From Clonostachys chloroleuca (lineage: Eukaryota; Ascomycota; Sordariomycetes; Hypocreales; Bionectriaceae): a stretch of DNA of 64,000 bases. The first letter of the stretch is position 1. Every line of letters starts with the position of its first letter. The notes beneath the pieces are model-generated. The model had not been told where the DNA came from, made no database searches, and saw only the letters and a list, made by a program, of their open reading frames with translations. The stretch spans positions 4,898,001 to 4,962,000 of the forward strand of contig JBANAY010000001.1 in assembly GCA_037952775.1 (NCBI GenBank), in the 5' to 3' direction. Positions 43,382-54,400 of this stretch are shown here, in pieces. Both the position numbers and the translations under genes were made by a program.

Positions 43382-44273
43382 TTATTGCCTCGATATTGGG
43401 AGTAGCGATGTATTAGATCTCATTGATGCCCCGAATCGTTGCCCCACCGGCTGGAGCTCCAGGGATCCCACTGGTGTGGAAGTAAATTTGAACAAATTCT
43501 GCGAATGTTGAGCATTGCTGATAGAGTGATACATAAGACGTGACATACTTGTAAGAGCCGTGATATACTAACTACCAGGTAAAAGAGGCAGAGGCAATTT
43601 TGTAAGGCAAAATGAATCTCGTTGTAACCGAATAAAGCAGGCAGAGTCGCAGTTCCAGAGGCTAAGGTGACACCGATACTGAACATCATGAACATCAACA
43701 TCTGTCGTTTGTCCCTAGCTGCGCTCAAAGCACTATGAGCCACTGCGAAACATAAAGTAGTGCTGAGATGAGTGATAAAGGGCAGGGCCCACGCGATCTC
43801 TAGTCCTCTATCGAAAAGCTTGCACGCAGCCACACCTAAAAAAAGAGCAGATGCGGTTGAGTTTAAGATGAAAATCAATCTTATTACCGGCTTCTGGTCG
43901 GCGGCTAGCGAAATAGGATATGTAACTTCTAGGATCTTCGTTTGTGAGTCGATTTCCTGCTAAGTGAGGGCAAACTTACTACTGCTGTGGTCGAACATAT
44001 TGTTGTCGTTACTTCCAAGGCGTGTAACTGCCACAGAGCGAAGGCGCCATTGATATAGAGCTGCCGCCATAGTATCGGTAATAAGACACAGGCAAGCGCA
44101 CTAACAGCACTAGAAAGTGCCAATGGCCACAGGGGCAAGTCGAACGGTCTCGGGACTGCTGGAGCTTCATCTAGTCGCCTGCAACTCCGGACAGCGACAC
44201 AGAATAGGAGGACAAGAGCCACACTTGTTATGATCGTGGTTTCTAAAATTGGAGGGCTGGCGGACGTTTGCAT
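43382..44273 (-). CDS. Seven-transmembrane hypothetical protein, 265 aa, three exons
   Basis: Exons 43980-44273, 43549-43935 and 43382-43498 join in frame (introns of 44 and 50 bp with GTAAGT and GTATGT donors). Hydrophobic segments follow one another: TTIITSVALVLLFCVAV, PLALSSAVSALACVLLPIL, FALWQLHALEVTTTICS, LIFILNSTASALFLGVAA, ALPFITHLSTTLCFAVAH, LMFMMFSIGVTLASGTAT and ALQNCLCLFYLVVSISRL, about seven helices. The size and layout are like small fungal membrane proteins such as integral terpene cyclases or receptor-like proteins, but no diagnostic motif is seen. In another frame the last exon reads IYFHTSGIPGAPAGGATIRG, so the final splice choice is unsure. It is probably an endomembrane or plasma-membrane protein. 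Confidence 0.6.
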
Positions 44274-44466
44274 TATGAAGGTTACTTCAAGAGATGTAAA
44301 TAACATGTTAACAAAGGCAGACGGAGCTTCTGGGCCTCTATTTATGCTTCGAAACCGGGGACTCACCTGCTCAGTAATACTGGGTTGCGAACTGCCTACT
44401 TTACCTCCCTCCCCAAATAGTAGTCGTAGAGTAGGCCAAGGTCAGGGGGGCAGCAGCATTGGAAAA

Positions 44467-44483
44467 GGGGGGGGGGGGGGGGG
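44467..44483 (+). repeat. 17-base poly-G run
   Basis: An uninterrupted guanine run, the same length as the run in the intron at 22969-22985. It is non-coding and slippage- and assembly-prone. Confidence 0.9.
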
Positions 44484-46767
44484 CGTGTCCCCAACAGCGA
44501 GGCCTGGCCCGACCTTGCCCGGACTGACCTCATGTCGGGAGTGGAATGTTTCCTGTAACAAGGCGGCTTAGGGGCTAAGCCATTCATCTGACGATACATA
44601 GCTCAACTTGGCTACCTGCCGCCAGATGCGGGTCGGAACTCCTTGGAAGCCGCATTGGATGGATGGAGAGCCAGGGGAGGGGGAGGGATGCATCCATGCA
44701 TTCATTGATTCATTCACGGCTGTCCGTCTCTCTCTATTTGTCCGCTATGTGATGATGCGTAGGTCACGATGACCGGCATACTACTATTATTAGTCATTGT
44801 ACGGTTGGCCGATGTGGTGAGACCCAGTGACAGCAAGAACTCATCTCGGCGTTGGGCTGCTTGAGAGAGTGCTGTCCACTCTTTAAGTGGGTAAGTAGCA
44901 TTGTTCGGGCTCTCTGAGAGATTCCGCATGGAGAAGTGCTTCTCTTTCTGATGAAAGCCTGCCTAGGTGAGAGAGAGAGATACTAGATGGCTAAATCTTT
45001 TTTATAAATCCAATATGCGCGTCGCCAATTCCACTCATCAAGTCAGTCATCTCGCCAGCATCAATCTCCAGACGAGCAGTCTTGCCAAGACTGTCTTGGC
45101 CTTCGAAAAAATTCCTTTCTTCATTCAAGGGGACCTGTATCGGCAGCCAATCACCGTTTCCCCGCAACTCGACGGACAGCGCTGAACCGTACAAGAGTAA
45201 ATATTCACTATCGACTTCCTCTCGTTCTCTTCCGTTCCGATCCCTAACCCAACAATGTTTTCCAGATGCCCCACGCTGCCATGAAATGGTGAGAGGCCCA
45301 AATAGTCTTCCATATAGGCTTGGACTGGCCTAAGGCTGGCTTCATGACAAGCTTGGAGCTTCTGCTTCTTGGCAGTTTTCCCCAGTGTCATAGATGCTTT
45401 TCGTTTTCTTTGTTACCGAGGTCTACTGATTTGAGCTATCCTAGTCTCGATCCTGGTGAGAGCTTCAAGAATGGCAGAGGACCGTATCTCCTGTGAGAGT
45501 CACGTCGAGGGATCGTGATCAGACCAAGACAGCTATCACAATAGAAATCAGACTTGAACAGCATAATGCCATTTGGATGATCGCTTTTCAGACGGTCAAC
45601 TGCATAAGAGCAGTTAAGTAGTGGCTGTACGAATCAAATTGGATTGATGCCTATTTGAATTAGCTACAGGAATGAACCTCGGCTGTTTCCAGTCTTTCTT
45701 GACGAGTCTTGTTGTCATCCCCTATGGCTATATCATATGTTTGCTTAAACTCATCCCAATCAGCTTGCTTGAATGTATGTGGAACTCTTCCAAATTAACA
45801 TAATATTTGACTGACGCTAGGTTCAGAGGGGGAAGCACGAATCAGATACACAAGTCCAAGTACCGCCTCAGTTTTTGGATGAGGATGGCGACATAGAGCT
45901 CCCATCAATCGAGGAGCTCTGGTCTGGCCTTCGTGCTATACTTCCGTCGTTTTTCGCTTGACCGACCTGCGCTTCTGAGAACTTCAGGCCATGAGTCTGC
46001 CGCCTTGACTTTCCAAGTTGGACGACACGTTCGGACCGACCTAGGTCGAACGATTGGCGAAGCCTTCTTATGAGAGGTCTTACCAATGCTGATTTTGCGG
46101 CTATTCGAGTTCAGTTCGTGGTAACCACCCTTTGAGGACATTCCGTCAGGTAAATCGTTTCGCTTCGTGGCGAGCGTACGCAAATTAACGGATGGAGACA
46201 TTCGAGTATGGCAAGATCTCTCGACCTCAAGTGAACTGCTGGAGAGTTGGAGAAAGAACAAAGAAAAGTATGAAACAAAGCGGGTGCACTGAACATTTTA
46301 TGTATTTTATTGTGGCTGTGCGAGGACGGTGCTCCCTTTAACACAAATGACCTTCCTCCGTAGGATTTGCTTGCGTCATTCTTGAAGGACTAATTATAGA
46401 GACTTGGGCTTGTCGGGAACGATTTTCTTAGATGCCCACGCGAGACTAAGGGACCTCTGCTCACAGAGTTACCTACGACTCAGTGTAACCCTTGAAGAAG
46501 GCGGAGCATGAAGGACCGTTTGATAGTGACTCTTGACGGAACTCAAGGGAAAGCCTAGGATGTGTGGCTGTAGGTAGGCTGGGATGGCCTCTTTCCTGGT
46601 TCTGGGCATCACATGAGCAGGTCCATGTCACGCATAGCTTTCTCTGTTTGGATCTGAAGGTTTCGTCACGTGGTCATACCGCAAATGGGGGATATAAACC
46701 CTCAGAACATGTCTACTGAGTGGTTGCCACCTCTTTATTCTACTTCAAGCTCGTCTCGGTCAGCACC
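44484..46767. other. Gene-poor region
   Basis: Several 60-120-codon open frames occur on both strands (for example minus 44714-44929 and minus 45905-46261). None has recognisable motifs, and they overlap each other. A GAGAGAGAGAGA tract lies at about 44,970 and CATTCATTGATTCATTC near 44,699. GTCACGTGG is at about 46,668, and GATATAAAC at 46,691 may be the TATA element for the next gene. Confidence 0.4.
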
Positions 46768-47178
46768 ATGATGGATCAAATGCAATCTAACGACCTACAT
46801 TCTATTGCCGACCTTGACTCGGCAAGGGAGCTCGAGCTTACGCCTAACTTTCAGTGTTCTGGTACTCCAGCCCAGCCCAATAGCCAAACACGGTACTTTG
46901 AGTTTGAGCCTGCTACTCCAACCGAGCCATTTCCTGCTTCTGTCCGCCACGTCGATCCACCCCCTGAGAGTGCACAAAGTACAAAGAAGCCTAGACAACC
47001 CGCTACAAAGCCGAGACGATTAAAAAGACTCGAAGAAAAGAAGAAAAAGAAGTTGGAAGGAAGACGTGATAGAGGAAAACATAGTGAACTGGAGACAACA
47101 CCAGGCTTTCAGGAGTTCATGGAGCAGCTGAGGCTTCTGGAGGAACACGATCGGAGGCGATCGGAACTAAGTTCTTGA
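46768..47178 (+). CDS. Hypothetical basic coiled-coil protein, 136 aa
   Basis: Starts at ATG ATG (46768). The N-terminal 70 residues are polar and Pro-rich. A strongly basic stretch (KKPRQPATKPRRLKRLEEKK and KKKLEGRRDRGK, about residues 77-108) leads into a helix with leucine spacing (FMEQLRLLEEHDRR). Basic-then-leucine layout recalls a bZIP, but there are too few heptads to claim one. It is preceded by CACGTG and a TATA-like box, which supports a real promoter. Nuclear location is likely. Confidence 0.5.
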   Translation: MMDQMQSNDLHSIADLDSARELELTPNFQCSGTPAQPNSQTRYFEFEPATPTEPFPASVRHVDPPPESAQSTKKPRQPATKPRRLKRLEEKKKKKLEGRRDRGKHSELETTPGFQEFMEQLRLLEEHDRRRSELSS

Positions 47179-48425
47179 TTACTTTATCTTGAGAGCATAG
47201 GACTATGTTCCTAATTTAGATCATTGGGTTAAACATGGGTTAAACATGGGTTTATTAGTCCATGTTTTGGGCTTTCCGTGGACCTAGTTCTGGGATTGGT
47301 TGCGTGGTTGAAAGTACGGAGTTGAAGTGGGTCCGGTATCGGGAAGAGGCCTTGTAGCCCGATAAGATTCGATTAGATAAGAGAACCATACTCATATGAC
47401 CACCCCCAACTATTCCTTTGTATGTGAATGGCGGAACAGCATCAACGAGATATAAAATCAAGTCTTTCCTTCCTTGCAAACTCATTAGTTATGGTGCTTG
47501 ATAAATGAGGCCTCACATCGCTTAGGACATAAACTTAATGTGAGTTTTGATTAGTGTGACAAATAAAAAATCTATTTAATAATTTGTGCTTCTGGTCGGA
47601 TAATAGCTTTTCCTTCTCGCGCTGGGAGATGCGAACCCAAAACTTGGTCCACGTCAGAATATCCCAAAATTGGGACTGAATTAGAAAGCCCCATCGTCCT
47701 CAAAGGTGTGCTGCAGGCGCGGTAGCGGGATGTTGGTCTTCTTCCGGAGGTACGCCAGGATCGCGGCATCGGTCTTCCAACGCTGAGGCAAGCAGGCGGA
47801 TGGCGTCTAGTTGGCGTTCAGTTGGCGGTCGTTGTCATCCATTCGTGTCGCCGAAGGGTACGCTTGATGAACGAATTTCCCACCTCAAAATATTGTTTTT
47901 GTCCGGAGTAAGTCCAGTGCAAACTGCGTCCCGGTGCTTGCTCATATCTTGGTTGGATACCATTTTGGTACCTGAGAAGACTAGGTTAGGAAGCGCGGGG
48001 AACAATCAAAGACACTGTAAGCTGGGCATACGGCTTCATTTCGGTAAGCGCACAGAGGTGGGGAAACAAGTGCAACGACCGGACTCATTAGATTGGTCTA
48101 GATGTTGATGGGTAGTTGCGGCTGTGATGGCGGGAAAGTATTGAAAGATGTTGGGCGCTGAAGGACAGTGGGCTTTAAGCCAGCTTAAGGGGGTTCTGTC
48201 GCCCAAAACCGCAGTTGTAGCCTCTTGAACAGGGGCGTACAGTGGGTCATGATGGGCAACTACCGCCCTGGAAAAGCGCTATTCCTATATTTGTATTGGG
48301 AGGGACAGGCAAGCTGGCTTCCCAGGAAGTTACAAGAGAGGGCAACAGCAGGATGCTGAAGAGGGCGGCGGATTCCGAAATCCGAGCAAAGGAGGCCAGA
48401 TAAGTAGAGCTTTAAGCACACTCTT
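47179..48425. other. Region with a coding remnant, otherwise empty
   Basis: Around 47,690-47,800 on the minus strand an open stretch reads TDAAILAYLRKKTNIPLPRL and QHTFEDDGAF before a stop. It is preceded in another frame by LDAIRLLASALED, so a broken gene end is likely but unnamed. The rest shows no supportable feature. Confidence 0.35.
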
Positions 48426-48690
48426 CTACAATTCCTCCTCTTCTACTCTCGGACTAATCAATATGTAATACACATTCACACAATCGTCCAAAGCAATCCC
48501 GCGACCATCCGTGCAAAATATATGCGCACCGGTATTCTCACGCAGGATGTCTTCTACAGCCTGGATAACAGACTGTTGCCGACACCGCCGGGTCGCCCGA
48601 TTATCAGACTTGTTTCTGATCTCTACCAGTGCATCTAAAGCAGTTGGTGGCGCTTCTTTCTGGTTCAACCCGTTGTTCTTCAGCTTTTAA
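48426..48690 (-). pseudogene. Unrecognised partial ORF
   Basis: A minus-strand frame without an ATG, reading ALDALVEIRNKSDNRATRRC, then QAVEDILRENTGAHIFCTDG and VNVYYILISPRVEEEEL at its end. The quality is coding-like, but a stop precedes it. It may be a 3' exon or fragment; no family is recognised. Confidence 0.35.
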
Positions 48691-49025
48691 GGATGGGCAG
48701 GTTAAAGCGGGTGACACTGGAGATTTGGCGCCGAAGGCCGCCCAACCGAAGGTAGTGAAGGTGAAGCGATTGACACCGGAGATGCTGAGACTGGAGATGG
48801 TGAAGTCGAAAGTGGTTCAGTCGAAGCTGGTGGCGCGAAGCCCTTTCATGGGGACGGCGTTGGAGCTTACGGTTAGAAAGAAACAATAATCCTTTAACTC
48901 GGGGTGCTAAGAACTCTGCCCGAGCTCGGAAAAGGACTAAGATAAATAAATAATCTTCCGGTAGGCTGGAAGCTTTTTTAATGTATAGAATCTAAGAGGT
49001 TAACACTATTATAAACAGAAAATTT

Positions 49026-49085
49026 ATAGACATGTGATCAGACCTATAGACATGCGATCAGACCCGTAGACATGCGATTAAGCAC
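49026..49085 (+). repeat. 20-bp tandem repeat, three units
   Basis: ATAGACATGTGATCAGACCT recurs at 49026, 49046 and 49066 with few changes (GCGATCAGACC, GCGATTAAGC). It lies in a locally AT-rich intergenic stretch (48,900-49,350) with no gene. Confidence 0.8.
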
Positions 49086-49732
49086 AAGATGCTGAGCGAG
49101 TCTGTTATAGCGCATTAAGTCTAATTAGAAGCTATTAAAGATAACCCTATTAAAAGTAGCCTTAATTACGTCTATTCTACATTTTAGGCGATATATGAAG
49201 ATAGGGATATCTCCCACAAACATAATGTAATAGACTAGCTTAACTAAGAAGGTTAGTAGCGTCTGCCAGTCTCTTTATCGGAAAACTTCTAAGTATTTTA
49301 GATCTTTGAAACGTCGCTCTTCTCCTTCTTCGTTCTCTACAGAGTCATCGTGTTACCAGTATACTCGACTCTAAAACAGGGTGTAACACACTCCGGACCA
49401 CTTCCTACAGTCACATCTGCCGATTTTGACTTCGATTGCGCCAAATCTCTACAGAAGTGCGCTACTTTCAACGAGCCGGATCACGCTCTCATATGGGATC
49501 ATGTTTGCCATAGATGTTACACTGCACTTACTGGGTTGAATTCCACGTTGCCGAGCCCATCAGCTCGCCAAAATCGACAATTACCCACCTGAGATAGGTA
49601 ATGCTATCTCATTCTTCGAAGAAAGCTAGACGGATGTTAGGCTGCCGTAATAGTGCTTACACCGACATTCTGGACACTGAGCTGAGCTTGTGTGAGACCA
49701 TTGATCTACAGCCACCTTCCACGAGGTTGCCT

Positions 49733-49993
49733 TCATTCTCGTTCGTCGGCGATCCATTTAGGCTCAAATCGCCAAAGTAGTTCGAATATGCGTATACAGG
49801 TAGATGGCAATAGGGCTCTATGTTTAGCGACTGAGGGTACCCTGATTGTAAACATCGCTGACACCTGAAGAAGGTGTTTGCACATGAGGGCAAGGCAAAC
49901 GCCGTCTATTTGGTCTGTGTTTGCAAATATTAGGGCCATAATTTCTGTAGGAAGGCGTAAGAGGCCGCAGGAGATCAGTGGAGGTGCAACCAT
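49733..49993 (-). pseudogene. F-box domain protein fragment
   Basis: ATG at 49993. Residues 10-40 read LLRLPTEIMALIFANTDQID then GVCLALMCKHLLQVS, a good F-box (L-P-x-E-I...I...L...D...L...C+). F-boxes link substrates to SCF ubiquitin ligases via Skp1. The ORF stops after 86 residues, whereas fungal F-box proteins usually run to 250 or more. A different frame continues downstream to 49657. It is therefore a truncated or frameshifted remnant, or a first exon whose continuation I cannot place. Confidence 0.6.
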
Positions 49994-50329
49994 GAGTTCG
50001 AGGCGTGAGCTGTCAGTGACTGGATGTAGAAGAGAAACAGGGCAATCTCACCTCTGGAGGTCGCTTGAAGCGTCAAGAGCACGAATGTTGGGCCATCATG
50101 AGGCAAGCCCGATGAAGGGATTCCAATTACCAGGTGTTCATTTCTGCCAATGATGACTGAGGCGTTTCTCAGGCGATGAAGGGTGTGGCATGATGAGATA
50201 ATCACAGACTAGCTAATCGGAGTCATGACGGGTAGGGGCGGCTACGACCGGCCAATGACAATCGCTTATTCGGCTAGCCGCATGCAATGCCCCTAACACG
50301 ATTGGCTGAGAAGTCCCTCTCGCGTAGTC

Positions 50330-50640
50330 AAATTGAGGTGCTTCTGGAATAAGCTTATTATGGTGGGCACAGATGCTATTGCTAGTGGTAGTCTTGGAAA
50401 AATCGGTTTCGACAGTAAGGCGGGCGTAAACGAGATTGTGGCAGGCCTCAAGATGGGTTTCTTCCCTTTCCTGATCCCGTTCGATCGCTGCTTAGTCCCT
50501 TTCGATTTCTGCTCAATTAGCGCGCTCCTTCTCTTGGTTAGCTCGCTCCTCCTTTCGTGCAGCTCTCTCTGCCTCTCGTAGACGCTGCAGCGGCTTTTCC
50601 GTATCCGTCAAAGCACTCTTGAGTCCACAGGGTCCCGATT
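50330..50640 (-). pseudogene. Third, truncated copy of the nuclease-kinase gene (N-terminus)
   Basis: Minus-strand sequence reads LTDTEKPLQRLREAERAARK then EERANQEKERAN, matching the start of the gene at 39880. After a stop it continues with the AIERDQEREE and ACHNLVYARLTVE-type region of that gene. It has a single ERANQEK heptad instead of seven, and lacks the nuclease core and kinase. Upstream sequence to 50,860 also matches the region upstream of the full copy, so promoter and N-terminus were duplicated together. Confidence 0.8.
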
Positions 50641-50859
50641 TAATAGAGCTTAATAACTTTTTTGCAGAAAGGTGGAGGGTGGCTAGTAAGTGCTCATTAT
50701 CGGTTTGTGTGATATGGAATAGATAAGTGAACAACATTAGGCACAGGGGATCCATAAAGTCGGCAGCGCGCACAAATAAGGCATAGCGTGCTTTGGCAGG
50801 TACCATAAGCATAATCAGTCCGACTACTAATCCGATTGTCTATAGCAGACCAATCACAT

Positions 50860-51160
50860 GCCTTGAGGAACGAAAGGTGCCTTGAGGAACGAAGTGACGA
50901 GAGGTCTTATGCCTTGAGGAACGAAGAGACGAAAGGTTGTTCCGCCTCTACCCCCGAACTTAAGCCCTTCGCTCTGATTGGCCCAGGAAAACCTCCCTTC
51001 TGATAGGTCAAAAATCACTACTCCTTTGAAAACTTGGAACTTTTAAGCTACCCCGGGCCTTCATCTCTTCTCATTACTGCTTACGTGTCCTTCCCTTAAG
51101 GCTTCATATACTCAACCCTTATGCCTTGAGGAACGAAGAGAGGAACGAACGAAGAGACGA
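50860..51160 (+). repeat. GCCTTGAGGAACGAAG repeat cluster
   Basis: Units start at 50860, 50879, 50911 and 51123, with the consensus GCCTTGAGGAACGAAGWGAC then GARAGGT. They alternate with the duplicated CCGCCTCTACCCCCGAACT segments. They lie at the left edge of the Helitron region; related single copies in inverse orientation lie at 36300 and 61409. Confidence 0.85.
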
Positions 51161-51410
51161 AAGGTTGTTCCGCCTCTACCCCCGAACTAAAGCCCTTCAC
51201 TCTGATTGGCCCAGGAAAACCTCCCTTCTGATAGGCCACTACCCCCGAACTTTAAGCCCTTCACTCTGATTGGCCTAGGAAAACCTCCCTTCTGATAGGT
51301 CAAAAATCACTACTCCTTTGAAAGCTTGGAACTTTTGAGCCACCCCGGGCCCTCATCTCTTCTCATTACTCCTTACGTGTCCTTCCCTCGAGGCTTCACA
51401 TACTCAACCC
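50938..51410 (+). repeat. Tandem duplication of a roughly 190-bp promoter-like segment
   Basis: The sequence TTGTTCCGCCTCTACCCCCG followed by AAGCCCTTCRCTCTGATTGG, then ACCTCCCTTCTGATAGG...CCTTCCCTYRAGGCTTC, occurs at about 50938-51119 and again at about 51167-51409. The second copy has an extra internal duplication of the ACCCCCGAACT...GATAGG part. Each copy carries CTGATTGG (inverted CCAAT) boxes. It resembles a duplicated upstream or terminal region. Confidence 0.8.
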
Positions 51411-51494
51411 TTATATGTCTATCACTATTCCACTCTTTGTTTATTAGAGTACTTTTATTATCCTACCACTATATCCCAATTTCAATTCAATTTG

Positions 51495-54400
51495 TTATAG
51501 ATGCGTCGTCATCCATCCAGCCAGCTCAGAGTTTGTCCTGATTGTCTCCTGACTAAGGAGATCCAGCCTAGCCTCCGCAGCTGCCATATTAGTAGGGATT
51601 CTATTACCGACTAGGTCCCTCTCTCGAGCTTTTGACACGAGTATGATCCCGTCTAGCGATGGACAGCGCGACAGCTGCACGTATAGACTGTATGGGTCAC
51701 ATTGGCTAGGCACCACCTTGCCATCGATGTTTGTCGTCCTAGTCCCGCGCAGCTCTAACGCCACCTGGTTCAGTGTCCTCCCTTGCACCTTGTAGTCGGT
51801 GCATGCAAATGCTGGTGTACACGGTGAACCCTTTCGGGTGACATCGTGCTGCTGCCACGGCCGTTTCCGCTGACATTCTATCCTGATGCTCATCGGCGTC
51901 AGCAAGATCGTCCCAGGCGGCATGCCGACAAAGTGGAACTCTGCCGTCGTCTCAGAGGCTAAAATGATTCCCGCCGGTGGCCCGAAGTGGAGTATGGTAT
52001 CGGCTGAGACCTGGTATCCTGGAAAGGCCTTGTCGACGACGACTTCCAAAGCCGTGTAGCTGGCCCCGTTGACGAGCTTGAGGCCCTGGTGCGTGTTCTG
52101 GTTGACGACGACGGGCATGCCCGGGACGAACATGAAGATGGCCGGCACCGGGATCGCGCTGTCGTCGCCATGGTTGAGCATCATGAGGGCCTCCTCCTCT
52201 GTCGGCTGACCGTCCTTCCACTTGTGATCGGATATGAAGATGCGCAGTGTTGCTTGGTGTTGCATTTGGAACGCCAGAACGGCTTCCGTGTTGAGGTTCC
52301 AGCGGTTCCTGTTCAGTGGCGTGACGACAGTGATGCCCGATTCCCATGGGATCCGCCTGCCTTCTTGGTAGCACCGGTCATTGAGGAGATCGACATCCGA
52401 CTGGTCTTGGATCCCGCGCCGGACTCGCGTTAGCAGAGCTCGCAGTTCAGGGTCACCGGCGGCACGGACCTGTTCGTCCAACATGATGACGGAAGTAAAT
52501 CTCCTCCACAGGGCGTGAGCCTTGTCATGTTGGTGTCTCTGCTCTACCTGGAACGAATCCTGTTCGAACCACGAGATGGCCGTACTGGGGAGCAGGATGG
52601 ACCTCTCTTGTACGGGGCGGAACTGGTGGAAGTCGCCGCAGAAGAGAACTATGGGTATGCCTCCAAAGTCCTTCGGAGACCCCCGGAGCTTACACAGCTG
52701 CTCGTTCACCATCCAGAGAGTACGTGCCCCGAGCATGCTGACCTCGTCGATAATCAGGAGCTCCCTCTCCCGCCAGTCCGTCCGCGAAGGGCCGTCCACG
52801 TATCGATCAGCGGGCGTGCAGGGTCCGATACCATCACTACCAGCGCCTCTGCCCCCGGCCATACGTGATGTATCTTTGGAGAAGTTGCAGGCCGAGTGGA
52901 TCGTGATTCCGTTGATGCGCGCTGCTGCAGTTCCCGAGGTTGCCGTCACCAACAGGCGATTCGAGATCCTCTTGCTTGTGAAAAGCTCCACAAGAGCCTC
53001 AATGATCCGTGATTTCCCGGTGCCGCCCTCGCCGCCGACGAACTGGCACAGCTGAGGGACAGGTTCACTATCCGCGTCCTCGCTCCGGTGCACCAGGTCG
53101 AGCTGGCGGCAGATCAATAAAAGGGCGATTGATTGCTTTCTGTTGAGAGTGAAATGCTCTGCCAGCTGTCTCCCCGCCGCCAGGAAGGATGTCGACGGTC
53201 CAAGGCGGATGCCTACCGTAGGGCCAGCACCAGCACCAGCACCAGCACCAGCACCGAGGCTGCTCCCCTCAGAGTCTGCAGCCGTCAGCTGGATGTCATG
53301 GTCCCCAAACCCGCTCATCACGCTGTTGACAGCTGCGCTGCGGCCGGTCGCGTTACTCTCGGGTAGACTCTGAACTCCCTGTATCATCTTGACCGCCTCC
53401 CTGGAGGCGCTTACCTGCTGTGACTTGATAGACTTCAGTAGCCTCTGTGCTGGAATTTCGGCTCTAATGAACGGGCCTTCCGGCAGAGTCGCCGTCACCG
53501 TCCTCGTTTCCCGTTCGGGTGCAATTCTGGAACGTAGCTCAGCCGTCGAGCCTGACACGGTATGCTGAAATTGGCAGAGCTGCTGCGTTATCGCCGAGAG
53601 CTCCCTCGAACCAGCCGTAATCTGATTTGCTCCGCCGGCGCTCCTCAGAACGTCGACCAGCCGCGTGGTGTCTCCGATGTTGTCGCAACGGTACACGGCC
53701 GGCGCTTCATCTTCCCTGTCGCTCACGCCGCCATCCCCCAGCGCCGTCTCCCCAGCTGCGAGCTCGTCATTTGCGGAGGACGCAGCCCATTGTTTGGCAT
53801 CGCGCTTTGCATCTTCCGCGGACCGTCGGAGCAGCTGGATGTTGTCTAATACGGACAAGAGCCTCCGGCTTAGTGTCCCCTTCTGCCTCATCCATATGTC
53901 GTTGATGTCGCCGGATGATTCAGATATGAAACGCTCCCACGGCACGAACAGAGCCAGGTGCTGCACGGCGGCCCTAGAGTAATGAAATCAGTTAAAGTCA
54001 AGAAATATAAAAGGGATGGGGTATAAATAAATATATATATAAAGGTTTGATGATGTTTATATGCTAATTATACGAACCTCCGGTGGCACGGCCTGTCGCC
54101 ATTATCATCTTGGGAAAATTCCATGCTTAGGTACCCATCCAAGCAAACTACGGCATGCTTGCCTGGCTTGCGCAGGCGCTGCACCCATCGATCCGAGAAT
54201 GGCGCATCGTCTTGGAAAGGGATTTCGCCCCATGCAACGGCCCCTAAGGCGTCTGACCTTCTCTCATTTCTCCTATTGCCCCTGCGCTTCAGCATCACGA
54301 GCGACATATAGTCGTAGAGGGACAGGCCGCGAAGCACCGCCCCGCGGTGAGGGTATGCGTCGAAGTAGGAGATTCGCTGGCCTGCCTGCTCCACGAGCAC

